From contig NZ_CP100470.1 in NCBI RefSeq assembly GCF_030323145.1, positions 5,807,001 through 5,871,000 of the forward strand: 64,000 bases of DNA. Direction: 5' to 3'. Origin of the DNA: Mesorhizobium sp. C432A (GTDB taxonomy: Bacteria > Pseudomonadota > Alphaproteobacteria > Rhizobiales > Rhizobiaceae). Made by a program: the position numbers and the translations under genes. Position 1 is the stretch's first letter; each line of letters opens with the position of its first letter. The notes under the pieces are model-generated. The model did not search any database. It was given only the letters and a program-made list of their open reading frames with translations, and was not told the DNA's origin. Positions 9,410 through 18,157 of the stretch are shown one piece after another.

Positions 9410-9871
9410 ATGCAACGTCGTCGCCGAGATCCCGTCCTGCTTGCCCGGAACGTGCGGGTGAAGCTCGCCGCGAGCGCGGTCGCGACGCTGTTGCTGGCGC
9501 TTCTTTCCACCGGGCAAGCGCGCGCCGAATTCACCGTCTGCAACCAGACGCTCGATGTCGTCAATCTTGCCGTCGGCCAAAAGGTCGACGATGCCGACCA
9601 GACCGATGGCTGGTGGACCATCGGCGCCAATCAATGCGTCAACGTCATCCGCGAGGAGCTGACCAACCGCTACATCTACATCTACGCGACGGATGTGTTC
9701 GGCCACGCCATTCTGGCAGGCTCCACCGACATGTGCATCGAGCGGCGGCGGTTCTCGATCCGCGGCATCGATGAATGCTGGCAGCGCGGCCATATCGCGG
9801 CGAAGTTTCTCGAAGTCGACACCCAGGAACAGGTGCGCTGGACCTTCTTCCTGACCGGAAGCGCGCCGTGA
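9410..9871 (+). CDS. exported DUF1036 protein
   Basis: A 153-residue protein with a basic N-terminus and a hydrophobic signal segment ending ARA near residue 39. The mature part matches the DUF1036 pattern: CNQT near its start, GWW with a following NQC, then a Tyr-rich strand YIYIYATD and several Cys. DUF1036 proteins are small secreted or periplasmic proteins of unknown function found in many alphaproteobacteria. The gene sits directly between ppkA and the peptidoglycan hydrolase gene, and its stop overlaps the GTG of that gene by 4 nt, so it belongs to the T6SS operon. The start could also be at the Val/Met region nearer the signal peptide. Confidence 0.75.
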   Translation: MQRRRRDPVLLARNVRVKLAASAVATLLLALLSTGQARAEFTVCNQTLDVVNLAVGQKVDDADQTDGWWTIGANQCVNVIREELTNRYIYIYATDVFGHAILAGSTDMCIERRRFSIRGIDECWQRGHIAAKFLEVDTQEQVRWTFFLTGSAP

Positions 9872-12264
9872 CGCACAGCATCGACACCAGCTTCAAAGCA
9901 AAGAAGCAGGCGCGCGCCGCGCTGCGCAGGCGCAGGATCTGGCTCGGGCTGGCGGCTGGCCTGGCGACAATCGTCCTCGCCGCGATTGCCACCGGCTTCT
10001 ATCTTACCGCCGACTACTGGTCGTTCGGCGACGAGGACGAGGAACTGCATGCCGTCGAAGGCTCGGACGACGTGCCGGCCGACGCATCGGTCTACGTGCC
10101 GGCCATCATCGACCTTGCCGGCGACCCGATGTGGATCACACTGGCGCCGGAGGCCGGCGCCGCGAAGAGCAGCGGGATGCCGCGCCCGGCGGAGCTCGAC
10201 CAGGCCGGTATCTCCCCTCAGATCATGGTTCTCTCCGACGTGATGCTGAGCGCCAGCGAAAAATTCATGACGACGATCCCCTCGACGCAAGAGGATTTCG
10301 CTTTCTTTCAGGCGCAGCGGAAGACCGCGGTCGCGCCACCCGCCGAACCCAGCGATCCGCAGAATGACCTGCAGAACGATCTTCAACCATCGCCCGGCGC
10401 GGACGGGGCTCCGGCGGCCTCCGGCCCAGCTCCTGACCCGCAAGCCGCTCCGGGTGCATCGGCGGCGGCCGATGACCCCGAGGCCGGCTGGGGCGAGACC
10501 ATCGATGAGGGCGAAGCAGCACTCCCCGCCTTTCAGAAGACACCGGTCGAAAACAACACCAGCGTTGCCACCGTCAGCTCGGAATACCAGCGCTTCGAGG
10601 CGACCCAGGACATTTTCGTGAAAATCCTCAACGACCGCAGCCTGGACAGCGTGGCGCTCGATGCGCATTTTTCCGCCGACGACGCAAAGCTTGCCGGCGA
10701 GGCGCTGAAGGCGCTGTTCGACAAGGACGGCCTGCAGCCTGGTTATGTCGTGGCGATGCGCGGCTTCAGGCCGACGCGCGAGACCACGACGATGTCGCTG
10801 ATGCAGGTCTCGATCTATGCCAGGAACGTCTTTGTCGGCACGCTGACACGCAACGCGGCCGGTGCCTTCGTGTCGGGCGTCGACCCGTGGGTGCGCGAGG
10901 ACCTGTTCAATTATTCGGGCGCCGAGACCGAAGGCACGCAGAAACGGCAATACCGCCTGCTCGACGCGATCTATTCGACGGCGGCCCGCAACAATGTGCC
11001 GAGCGGCATCATCGGCGAAGCCATCATGTATCTGTCGCGGGGACAGGATCTGGATGCTTTCGCCAGCGAGGACCAGCGTCTTGTGCTGATCTATTCGCAG
11101 ACGCCGCGCGGCAAGAACGAGACCGACGGACGGGTGCTCTATGTCGGTATCCAAGGCACGCAAAAGAGCTTGGATTGTTTCGTTTTCCAGCAGAGCGACG
11201 GCCAGTTTTCCTGCGTCTCGGGCGATGACCAGGTGCGCTCGCTGACGGTGGCCAACGGCATGGTGACGCCGGTCAACGGTGTCATGACGTCGACCTTCGG
11301 GCCGCGCAAGCATCCGATCCTGGGCGTTGTTCGCATCCACAAGGGCGTCGACTGGGCAGCACCCGTGGGGACCCCGATCGCAGCAGCCTTCGACGGCGAG
11401 ATCATCTTCCAGGGCGACGGCGGCGGCTACGGCAATGTGGTCAAGATCGCCCATGGCGGCGGCCGCGAGACGCGCTACGCGCATATGTCGAAATTCGCCA
11501 TTGCCAGCGGTGTCGGCACCAAGGTGAAGGCCGGCGACATTATCGGCTATATCGGCACCACCGGCCTGTCGACCGGGCCACATTTGCATTTCGAACTCTA
11601 TCAGAGCGGTCAGGCGATCGATCCGCTCGGAACAGTGACCGCTGCAATCGCCGTCACTTCCAGCGATCCCGCCGTCGAAACGCTGACCGACCGTATCGTC
11701 CACGTCGAATCGGGCGGTAGCGCGCGGGCCAAGAACCCGCTGTCTTCGGCGACAGGCGCCGGCCAGTTCATATCCAAGACCTGGATCCGGATGATGAACA
11801 CCTATCGTCCCGAACTGGCGCGCTCGCTGTCGACCGCAGACCTGCTCGCTTTGCGCTACGACGCCACCATCTCGCGTGAGATGGTGCGCAATCTGGCGCG
11901 CGAGGGCGAAGCCTATCTCAAGGCGCGTGGCCACCAGATCACCGCCGGCCGGCTCTATCTCTGCCATTTCCTCGGTATGGAAGGCGCCCATCAGGTGCTG
12001 GCGTCGCCGGGATCGGCGCAGTTGAGCGCCGTGCTCGGCTCGTCCGTTATCCAGGCCAACCCGTTTCTTGCCGGCAAGACCGCCAGCTACGTCGTCGACT
12101 GGGCGGAACGGAAGATGGGCCGCAAATTGCCGACGCCCGCCACCACCGATGCGGGCCAGCAGACGACGACGGAAGTCCGCCAGACATCGCCGGAGTTCGA
12201 AAAATACAAGCAGGCGATAACGGCACTGGTCGGCTCGATCCAAAATACTCTTGAGCCGGGCTAG
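9868..12264 (+). CDS. membrane-anchored M23 endopeptidase fused to a lytic-transglycosylase-like domain
   Basis: I choose the GTG at 9868 (overlap GTGA with the previous stop, GGAAG upstream), giving 798 residues. A basic N-terminus precedes one membrane helix (about 30-50), then a long acidic/Pro-rich spacer and an uncharacterised domain. The LytM/M23 zinc-peptidase domain has HKGVD (His491, Asp495), YAHMSKF and GPHLHFE (572-576), so all ligands are present. After it lies a second domain starting RIVHVESGGSARAKNP (Glu614), with GAGQFISKTW, which resembles SLT-type transglycosylases with their catalytic Glu. The protein could therefore cut both peptide cross-links and glycan strands, as would be needed to let a T6SS complex through the wall. 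The fusion and its place in the T6SS operon support that inference. Confidence 0.82.
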   Translation: MTHSIDTSFKAKKQARAALRRRRIWLGLAAGLATIVLAAIATGFYLTADYWSFGDEDEELHAVEGSDDVPADASVYVPAIIDLAGDPMWITLAPEAGAAKSSGMPRPAELDQAGISPQIMVLSDVMLSASEKFMTTIPSTQEDFAFFQAQRKTAVAPPAEPSDPQNDLQNDLQPSPGADGAPAASGPAPDPQAAPGASAAADDPEAGWGETIDEGEAALPAFQKTPVENNTSVATVSSEYQRFEATQDIFVKILNDRSLDSVALDAHFSADDAKLAGEALKALFDKDGLQPGYVVAMRGFRPTRETTTMSLMQVSIYARNVFVGTLTRNAAGAFVSGVDPWVREDLFNYSGAETEGTQKRQYRLLDAIYSTAARNNVPSGIIGEAIMYLSRGQDLDAFASEDQRLVLIYSQTPRGKNETDGRVLYVGIQGTQKSLDCFVFQQSDGQFSCVSGDDQVRSLTVANGMVTPVNGVMTSTFGPRKHPILGVVRIHKGVDWAAPVGTPIAAAFDGEIIFQGDGGGYGNVVKIAHGGGRETRYAHMSKFAIASGVGTKVKAGDIIGYIGTTGLSTGPHLHFELYQSGQAIDPLGTVTAAIAVTSSDPAVETLTDRIVHVESGGSARAKNPLSSATGAGQFISKTWIRMMNTYRPELARSLSTADLLALRYDATISREMVRNLAREGEAYLKARGHQITAGRLYLCHFLGMEGAHQVLASPGSAQLSAVLGSSVIQANPFLAGKTASYVVDWAERKMGRKLPTPATTDAGQQTTTEVRQTSPEFEKYKQAITALVGSIQNTLEPG

Positions 12265-12487
12265 AGCTGGCAGTTCGCCCCGGCTTTCGCCAAGCCGATT
12301 GGTTCTGAGGCCGGCGAATGGTATGTTTGCGGATATTTGGGAAGGTTTTTGGGTCCTTGTGAACCAAAACTGTGGCTGGGATCACATACGCCCAACAGCC
12401 ATTTTGGCAGAAGCGATACAGTCGCTGGTGAAATTTAGCATGCACAGCCATCAATAACGCGCCCCATTGGGGCGGAAGGCCGATCCC

Positions 12488-14143
12488 ATGAAAGCGTTTG
12501 CCGTCCTTTTGAGCGGATTTTTTCTGTTAATGCTGACCGCGCTTGGCACCGTCCAGGCGGCGGCGCCGGATGCCGGTGGCGTCAAACGCGTCGCGCTGGT
12601 CATCGGCAACAGCAAATACGTCCATGCCGTCGAATTGCCCAATCCGGCCAATGACGCGCATCTCATCGCATCGACGCTGCGCAATGCCGGCTTCGAGGTG
12701 ATCGAGGGCGTCGACCAGGACAATGCCGGCATGCACAGCCTGATCAGCAAATTCACCGAGCAGTCCTACGATGCCGACCTCGCCGTCATCTTCTATGCCG
12801 GCCACGGCATGCAAGTCGACGGCAAGAACTTTTTGATCCCGGTCGACGCCGAACTGACGTCACCTGCCTATCTCAAGACCCGCACCGTCCAGATCGACGA
12901 CTTCATGGCCGCACTGCCGCCCGACCCGGCGGTCGGCGTCATCATCCTTGATGCCTGCCGCGACAATCCGCTGGCACGGACACTGGCGGCCTCGATGCCG
13001 AAGACCCGCTCCACCGCGCTGGGCACCGGCCTGGCGCCGATCGACCCTAAATCAGAGGGCGTCGGCACCGGCGGCATCCTGATTGCCTATGCCACCGACC
13101 CGGGCGCCATCGCCTTTGACGGCAACGGCGTCGACAGCCCCTACTCGACCGCGCTCGCCAGGCACCTGACCGAACCCGGCGTCGAGATCCAGAGCGCGCT
13201 GACGCGGGTGCGCGGCGAAGTGGCCGAGACCACGCAAGGCCGCCAGCGGCCATGGCACAACGCATCGCTGGGCCGCGAGGTCTTCCTTGGCAAACCGGCC
13301 GCCGAAGCCGCACCGATGGTAAAACCGGCCGCCGATGACGCGAACGCCGTGGCAGCGCCCGCTCCTGCTCTCGTCACCAGCGAACCGCCTTCGTGGGAAG
13401 TCGAGCAGCGGCTTTGGGACGAGGCCTCGAAGCGCAACACCGCGCCATTCTACGAAGCCTATCTCGAACAGTTCCCGAATGGCCGCTTCGCCACGGTGGC
13501 GCAGCTCAACATCGATGCGCTGAACGATCCGAAAGCCCAGGAACGGCAGGTGGCAGCGCTCGATGCCGACGAAGCGAACTCGGGTTCTGCCGTGCGCACC
13601 TCGGTCGGCATTTCGGACGACATGAAGAAGGTGCTGGGCACCGAGGCGACGGAGAACGCGATCGGTCTCGATCGCCAGGGCCGCATCGACCTGCAATTGC
13701 GCGTCGAGGCGCTGGGCAACGAGCTTGGCCGCGTCGACGGCAATATTGGCGCCAAGACCCGGCAAGCGATCGGCGACTGGCAAGAGGGGAACGGGCTGCC
13801 TCCGACCACCTTCCTGACGCGCGAGCAACTGGCGTTCCTGGTTATCCAGACGGACCCGATGATGGAGGCCGTTCGTGCCAAGCACGAGGCCGACCAGGCC
13901 GGAGTGGACAAGCAGAAGAAACAGGTGGTGCAGAAGGCCCGCACGCTGAAGCCGGTGGCGGAAAAGCCACGCAAGAAGCAGTACGCCCAGAAGCCGCGCC
14001 GACAACAGCAGTTCGTGCAGAAAAGGCGCAACCGAGAGGTCGTGCGCGAGGATGAACCGCCACCGCGGGACAACAATGATTTCCTGACCAAGGCGCTGAT
14101 CTTCGGCACCGGCGTAGCAGTCGGCGGCGTGCTCAAGAACTGA
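12488..14143 (+). CDS. exported caspase-like (peptidase C14) protein with peptidoglycan-binding-like C-terminus
   Basis: The ATG at 12488 follows GGAAGG by 8 nt and begins a clear signal peptide (to VQA, residue 24), giving 551 residues. The caspase fold is at about 32-270, with catalytic His106 in FYAGHG and Cys157 in LDACRDN. The middle has a Trp-containing segment resembling an SEL1/TPR-like linker (LWDEASKRNTAPFYEAYL). Residues around 395-455 resemble a peptidoglycan-binding helical module (GNIGAKTRQAIGDWQ). The tail is very rich in Lys/Arg/Gln and ends with a short hydrophobic stretch. Bacterial exported caspase-like proteins are common in rhizobia, but few have known targets. It lies just after the T6SS operon with a 223-bp gap, so it may have its own promoter. 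Confidence 0.83.
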   Translation: MKAFAVLLSGFFLLMLTALGTVQAAAPDAGGVKRVALVIGNSKYVHAVELPNPANDAHLIASTLRNAGFEVIEGVDQDNAGMHSLISKFTEQSYDADLAVIFYAGHGMQVDGKNFLIPVDAELTSPAYLKTRTVQIDDFMAALPPDPAVGVIILDACRDNPLARTLAASMPKTRSTALGTGLAPIDPKSEGVGTGGILIAYATDPGAIAFDGNGVDSPYSTALARHLTEPGVEIQSALTRVRGEVAETTQGRQRPWHNASLGREVFLGKPAAEAAPMVKPAADDANAVAAPAPALVTSEPPSWEVEQRLWDEASKRNTAPFYEAYLEQFPNGRFATVAQLNIDALNDPKAQERQVAALDADEANSGSAVRTSVGISDDMKKVLGTEATENAIGLDRQGRIDLQLRVEALGNELGRVDGNIGAKTRQAIGDWQEGNGLPPTTFLTREQLAFLVIQTDPMMEAVRAKHEADQAGVDKQKKQVVQKARTLKPVAEKPRKKQYAQKPRRQQQFVQKRRNREVVREDEPPPRDNNDFLTKALIFGTGVAVGGVLKN

Positions 14144-14164
14144 TCGATCACATCGAACGACAAA

Positions 14165-14195
14165 AACGCCGCGTGTCCGTTGGACGCGCGGCGTT
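14165..14195 (-). terminator. intrinsic terminator of the ompA-like gene
   Basis: A 14-bp stem (AACGCCGCG plus GTCC, one G-T wobble) with a 3-nt loop lies between two convergent genes. On the minus strand it is followed directly by TTTTTG, the classic form for the leftward OmpA-like gene. On the plus strand it lacks a U-tract but could still help end the caspase transcript. Confidence 0.75.
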
Positions 14196-14222
14196 GATGG
14201 CCGGAAGACGCAGCCGGCGAAG

Positions 14223-14759
14223 CTACTGCGCCTTAATCCGCATCTCGACCCGGCGATTGACAGGATCGTAGGGGTCGGGGTTGCGTGGATTGGCCTCGCC
14301 GAGACCGACCGCCTTGATGCGGTTGGATTCGATGCCGTTGGATTCGAGGAAGGCCGTCACCGACTGCGCCCTGCGCTGCGACAGCCCCTCATTGTAGGTC
14401 GCCGAGCCGGATGCGTCGGTATAGCCTTCGACGACGAAGGACAGCTTGCTCAGCCGATCGTCCTTCAGCGCCTTGGCGAATTCGTCGAGTTCGCTGCGCG
14501 CCTTGGCGTCGAGCTCGGACGAATCCAGGCTGAAATTGATCAGCATATCGAGGCCGGTCTTCTCCGGAGGCTTTTCTTTCTGGCTGGTCTTGCTCTTGCA
14601 CTCGTCCTCGGTGCCGACACAAATCCCGCGTGCCGCGCCGTGATCGATAGCGCCGGCAAAGAACTTCACAATGTCTTCCGATTTCTGAAGTGGGTCGGCA
14701 TAGACGTGCGTCGAGAAAAGCACGGTCGCCAATGCCAAGACTGAAATGTGCCGCTGCAT
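14223..14759 (-). CDS. exported OmpA-domain protein
   Basis: A 178-residue protein from the ATG at 14759, preceded by GGGAG 9 nt upstream; the first 20 residues are a signal peptide (ending VYA). After a short spacer with two Cys, the OmpA-like peptidoglycan-binding domain covers about 65-178: NFSLDSSELD, VEGYTDASG, NEGLSQRRA and PVNRRVEMRI. It has no beta barrel, so it is a soluble periplasmic wall-binding protein rather than a porin. It is divergent from the DUF6931-like gene across a 229-bp promoter region and convergent with the first caspase gene. Confidence 0.85.
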   Translation of the reverse strand: MQRHISVLALATVLFSTHVYADPLQKSEDIVKFFAGAIDHGAARGICVGTEDECKSKTSQKEKPPEKTGLDMLINFSLDSSELDAKARSELDEFAKALKDDRLSKLSFVVEGYTDASGSATYNEGLSQRRAQSVTAFLESNGIESNRIKAVGLGEANPRNPDPYDPVNRRVEMRIKAQ

Positions 14760-14988
14760 AACGGTTACTCCCGTTTCGAGCATCCGATTTTCACTCAGGC
14801 CCGATCCATGGATCCGGGCCAACTCTTCCTGTTCGACAATGATCTGTCGAGATCACGGTCGGCTGTGGAATATACCAAACCGTGAGGCGTTTGTCTGTGA
14901 ACAACGTCATGGACATGTGGTGGTCGACAGACTTGACCCGCGCCTCGCAGGCGGGTTGAGTGAGGGCTGGGGGAGGATAACAGCAGCG

Positions 14989-15552
14989 ATGGTCAACGGG
15001 CTTCGATTCCAGACCGCACGCGATCTCTTCGCCGCGAACACGGCTGTCGCCCGGGACATGACGGCCGTTCCGACCGACCAGCCCTCGCTCGAGTTCTGCC
15101 GCCGGCTGATGGCCGGGCGCATCCCCGAGGAAGCGATTACCTTTTGCGCCTATCTCCTGCCTGACCGGGCCGCAATCTGGTGGGGGCATGAGTGCCTTGG
15201 GCATCTGACCGAGCTGCTCGAAGAGCAGGATCTCGCAACGCTGGCCCTGATCCAGGACTGGGTCGGCGACCCCAACAATGCAAGCCGCCGGGAGGCTGTC
15301 GCCGGGGCGGCGATGACGCAGCAGCACACGCCTGCCGGCTGGATCGCGCTAGCGGCGCAACGGCACATCAATGGCCTGACGCCGCAGACCAACGGGTCGA
15401 GGCTGCGGCCGCTGCCGGCTGCGCATGCCGTCAATGCCGGCATACTGGCCGGACTGGCGCGGGTTGCGGTGGCGGACCGTTTCTCCGTGCTCACCGCCTT
15501 TGTCGAGATGGGCATCCAGCTGGCCGAAACCGAGGCGCTGCGCCGAGCCTGA
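14989..15552 (+). CDS. cytosolic DUF6931-like protein
   Basis: From the ATG at 14989 (GGGAGG 12 nt upstream, rather long spacing) it encodes 187 residues with no signal peptide or membrane helix. It is mostly helical, with WWGHECLGHL, AVAGAAMTQQHTPAGWIALAA and a C-terminal AVNAGILAGLARVAV segment. The overall pattern matches, from memory, the family catalogued as DUF6931; its function is unknown. Longer in-frame starts reach back into the divergent ompA-like gene and are unlikely. It sits among exported caspase and OmpA-domain genes, and is the only cytosolic product of this cassette. Confidence 0.65.
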   Translation: MVNGLRFQTARDLFAANTAVARDMTAVPTDQPSLEFCRRLMAGRIPEEAITFCAYLLPDRAAIWWGHECLGHLTELLEEQDLATLALIQDWVGDPNNASRREAVAGAAMTQQHTPAGWIALAAQRHINGLTPQTNGSRLRPLPAAHAVNAGILAGLARVAVADRFSVLTAFVEMGIQLAETEALRRA

Positions 15553-15610
15553 TTGCTCTGGATCGTGATGAGATTTCATTGAAATCTGATCCAACCCATT
15601 GTTGGCGGTC

Positions 15611-16855
15611 TCATTTGCAGCCGTTTTGCGCCCATTTGCCGAGTGCCACCTTGAAGCGCGTGCCCAGCGGGTGTTGCAGGCGCAACACGGAGACATCATT
15701 GGTGACGTAGGTCTTGGCCTGGTCGCACAGCCGCTCCTCGGTCCATTGATGACAGTTGCTGCACTGGTTGTCCCAGACGGACTTTTCCAGGCCCTCGACC
15801 GGACTGAAGTGCGGCTTGCCCTGGATGAGTTGGGCGATGCTCTTGCCGTCGATCGCCGGGTCGCCGAAATTGACCGGAACGTCGAAAAGGACTGGCGCGT
15901 CCGAGCCCAGCTTCGGAATTTCCTCACGCAGCTGTTCCAGCGCCTGCTCGCCGGCGTCCGTACCCGGCGGATTGGCGGCCGCGCCGGTGCGCGCCTGCGT
16001 ATCGCCTTCGGGCGCAGCCGCGCCGGAATCGCCGACGATCAGCGGCGCCTTGAGATCGACCTTGTGAAGCACGACATCGGTGGTCAGCGAAACGTTGATC
16101 CAGGGCCGCTGGCGTCCGGCTGTGGCCTTGAACACATCCGACGTAACCCGGTTCATCGCTTCGGTGATCGAGACGTTGACCTCGCCGATATGGGCAAGCA
16201 GCGCCGCCGAAAATGGCGAGTGCTCGCCCGGTCCGTCATAGGCGAGCTGGTTGGGACTGGCAGCGAAGGCGACCAGCGTGCCGGCGCCGCCATTCTCGAT
16301 CGGTATTTCGGCAAGGCCGCTGCTTGCCGTGCTGTCGCCGCCAGTCTCCTTGGCAAGCACATCGGCGAGCGGGTTGTCGCGGCAGGCGTCGAGGAACACC
16401 AGCCTGATGCTGGTCTCGCGCGACATCTGCCGCAGGATGAAGTCCACCTGCACGGCTTCGAAGTCGAGCGAGGTCTCGTCCTCCAGCGCCGCATCGACAG
16501 GCAGCAGGTAATTCCTGCCCGAGACCTGCAGGCCATGACCGGCATAGAAGAACAGCGCGATATCGGCGCCACGCACCTGCCGCGCGAATTGCGCGATCTT
16601 TTCCTGCGTCTGCGCCTTGGTGAGATCGAGGCCGGAGACGATTTCGAAGCCCAGCCCCTTCAGGCGATCGGACATTGCCTGCGCATCGTTCACCGGATTG
16701 GGCAGCACCGGCGCGTTCCGGTAATGGGAATTGCCGAGCACCAGGGCGATGCGGCGTTCGGCACTGGCCGCGGTCATGGTAATGGTCATGGTCAACGCAA
16801 GCGCCAGCACGGCGAGGCCGACGCCGCGCATGAAGTTGCCGCAACTTGCAATCAT
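15611..16855 (-). CDS. exported caspase-like protein with C-terminal CxxCH motif
   Basis: The ATG at 16855 gives 414 residues (16831 is an alternative); a signal peptide ends near TAASA (32). The caspase domain (about 34-260) carries His107 in FYAGHG and Cys158 in LDACRDN, and is clearly related to the caspase gene at 12488. The linker is Ala/Gly-rich. The last ~85 residues form a different module with CSNCH at 365-369, another Cys at 377 and a final NGC at 413. CxxCH in an exported protein is the attachment site of c-type heme, though Cys could instead form disulfides or bind metal. The gene follows the YceI-OmpA gene on the minus strand after 56 nt, so the two are probably one transcript. 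Confidence 0.82.
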   Translation of the reverse strand: MIASCGNFMRGVGLAVLALALTMTITMTAASAERRIALVLGNSHYRNAPVLPNPVNDAQAMSDRLKGLGFEIVSGLDLTKAQTQEKIAQFARQVRGADIALFFYAGHGLQVSGRNYLLPVDAALEDETSLDFEAVQVDFILRQMSRETSIRLVFLDACRDNPLADVLAKETGGDSTASSGLAEIPIENGGAGTLVAFAASPNQLAYDGPGEHSPFSAALLAHIGEVNVSITEAMNRVTSDVFKATAGRQRPWINVSLTTDVVLHKVDLKAPLIVGDSGAAAPEGDTQARTGAAANPPGTDAGEQALEQLREEIPKLGSDAPVLFDVPVNFGDPAIDGKSIAQLIQGKPHFSPVEGLEKSVWDNQCSNCHQWTEERLCDQAKTYVTNDVSVLRLQHPLGTRFKVALGKWAQNGCK

Positions 16856-16911
16856 GTCCAAACGCACCGGATTCCTTTTCGGTTGACGGGCCTTCTCAGT
16901 TAAGGACCGGC

Positions 16912-18018
16912 TCAGTTGGAGAGCGGCGTGGCGGAGAACTCGATCCGCCGGTTCAGCGCCTTGTTCTTCGGCGTATCGTTCGGCGCCACCGGCTTTTCCT
17001 CGCCATAGCCGGAAGCCGTGATCTGCGCCGATGGAATGCCCGCAGCGATGATCGCGTCGGCGACCGCCTTGGCGCGTCGTTCCGACAGGTTCTTGTTGGC
17101 CGTCGGCGAGCCGTCGGAATCGGTATGGCCCGAAACCTCGACCTTCAGTTTCGGACATTTGCCGACGACGCCGACCACCTCGGCCAGCAGCGGGCGGCTC
17201 TTTTCATCGAGCCGAGCGCTGGCTGGGCGAAAATAGACGGCGCCGGTGCGCGACAGCACCTCGAACCTGTTCAGGCATTCATCGTCGCTGAAGGACGTCT
17301 TGCCTGCATCTGTGGCGACCGGCCCGGCATCGGCTGGGGCTGCGGCCGCGACGGCAGGCGCCGCCGCCGGCTTGGCCCCATCAGCGGTGAAGACGAAGTC
17401 GAACGACACCGAAGCCGTCGGGACGATGCTGCTGACATTGGCCGCCTGCTGGAGTTTTTCGATGTTGGGCAACAGGCCGAAATCCTCGACATGCACGGCG
17501 ACCGGCGCCTCCGAGGCGATCGACGCCATGCTGTCGGTGATCATGGTGACCACGACATTGGCCTCAAGGTCCTTGTCGACGCCGTGCAGGCTCAGGCGAA
17601 ACGGGATATGCGCGCTCATGCGCCGTTTGGTGGCGAGATCGGCAAAAGCGGCGGGATCGACTTTCGCCGTCACTTCCGCCGTCGGGAATTTGAAGGTTTC
17701 GAAGAACAGGAAGCGCATGCGGACATTGCGAAGGTCGATACCGGTGTCGACCGAGTTGAGGTCGAACGTGACCTTGGCGGCGCCATCCGATGTCAGCGTG
17801 CCCGAGAGGTTCCTGATCTTGTTGGTTTCGACAATGGTGTTCTTCTTCACCGATTGATAGGTGAGTGTCGAATTCGCCGGATCGAGCGTCCAGTGCGGCT
17901 GCGCGTTGGCCACCTGCGGCGCAAGCAGCAACAGACCGAACACCACGACCACCAGAGCCGGCGGACGCCAGCGCTGCGACGGCTTTCCATGCCTTACTAA
18001 TCCGACGACCCCGAACAT
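16912..18018 (-). CDS. exported YceI-OmpA fusion protein
   Basis: From the ATG at 18018 it encodes 368 residues (a GTG at 18039 is also possible). A signal segment (VVVVFGLLLLAPQVANA) is followed by a YceI-like lipocalin domain (about 38-210: WTLDPANSTLTY, FKFPTAEVTAKV, LHGVDKDLEA), an Ala/Pro linker, and an OmpA-like domain (about 240-368: VYFRPASARLD, VSGHTDSDG, NLSERRAKAV, NKALNRRIEF). YceI folds bind isoprenoid or other lipids in a cavity; the OmpA part binds peptidoglycan. The combination suggests a wall-anchored lipid carrier or sensor, which is inference. It is the first gene of a leftward pair with the CxxCH caspase. Confidence 0.85.
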   Translation of the reverse strand: MFGVVGLVRHGKPSQRWRPPALVVVVFGLLLLAPQVANAQPHWTLDPANSTLTYQSVKKNTIVETNKIRNLSGTLTSDGAAKVTFDLNSVDTGIDLRNVRMRFLFFETFKFPTAEVTAKVDPAAFADLATKRRMSAHIPFRLSLHGVDKDLEANVVVTMITDSMASIASEAPVAVHVEDFGLLPNIEKLQQAANVSSIVPTASVSFDFVFTADGAKPAAAPAVAAAAPADAGPVATDAGKTSFSDDECLNRFEVLSRTGAVYFRPASARLDEKSRPLLAEVVGVVGKCPKLKVEVSGHTDSDGSPTANKNLSERRAKAVADAIIAAGIPSAQITASGYGEEKPVAPNDTPKNKALNRRIEFSATPLSN

Positions 18019-18157
18019 ACATGCCCCCCGTGACAACACATTTCAGTTGCGATGACGGCGGTCGAATGCCGTGACCTCAGTCAGCATAGTGCGTTAGCCG
18101 GGGCTTAGCGAGTAGCGGAGGCGTAATATCGCCGTTGCTTGCTTGGACAGGCCCCGG

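Noticed and set aside
9682..12243. 853-codon minus-strand open frame opposite the M23 protein gene
   Set aside because: It is the antisense shadow of a gene with clear catalytic motifs; composition is Arg/Gly/His-rich without family features.
12047..12454. Minus-strand frame across the gap before the first caspase gene
   Set aside because: No ribosome-binding site, mostly antisense to the M23 protein gene, and no recognisable domain.
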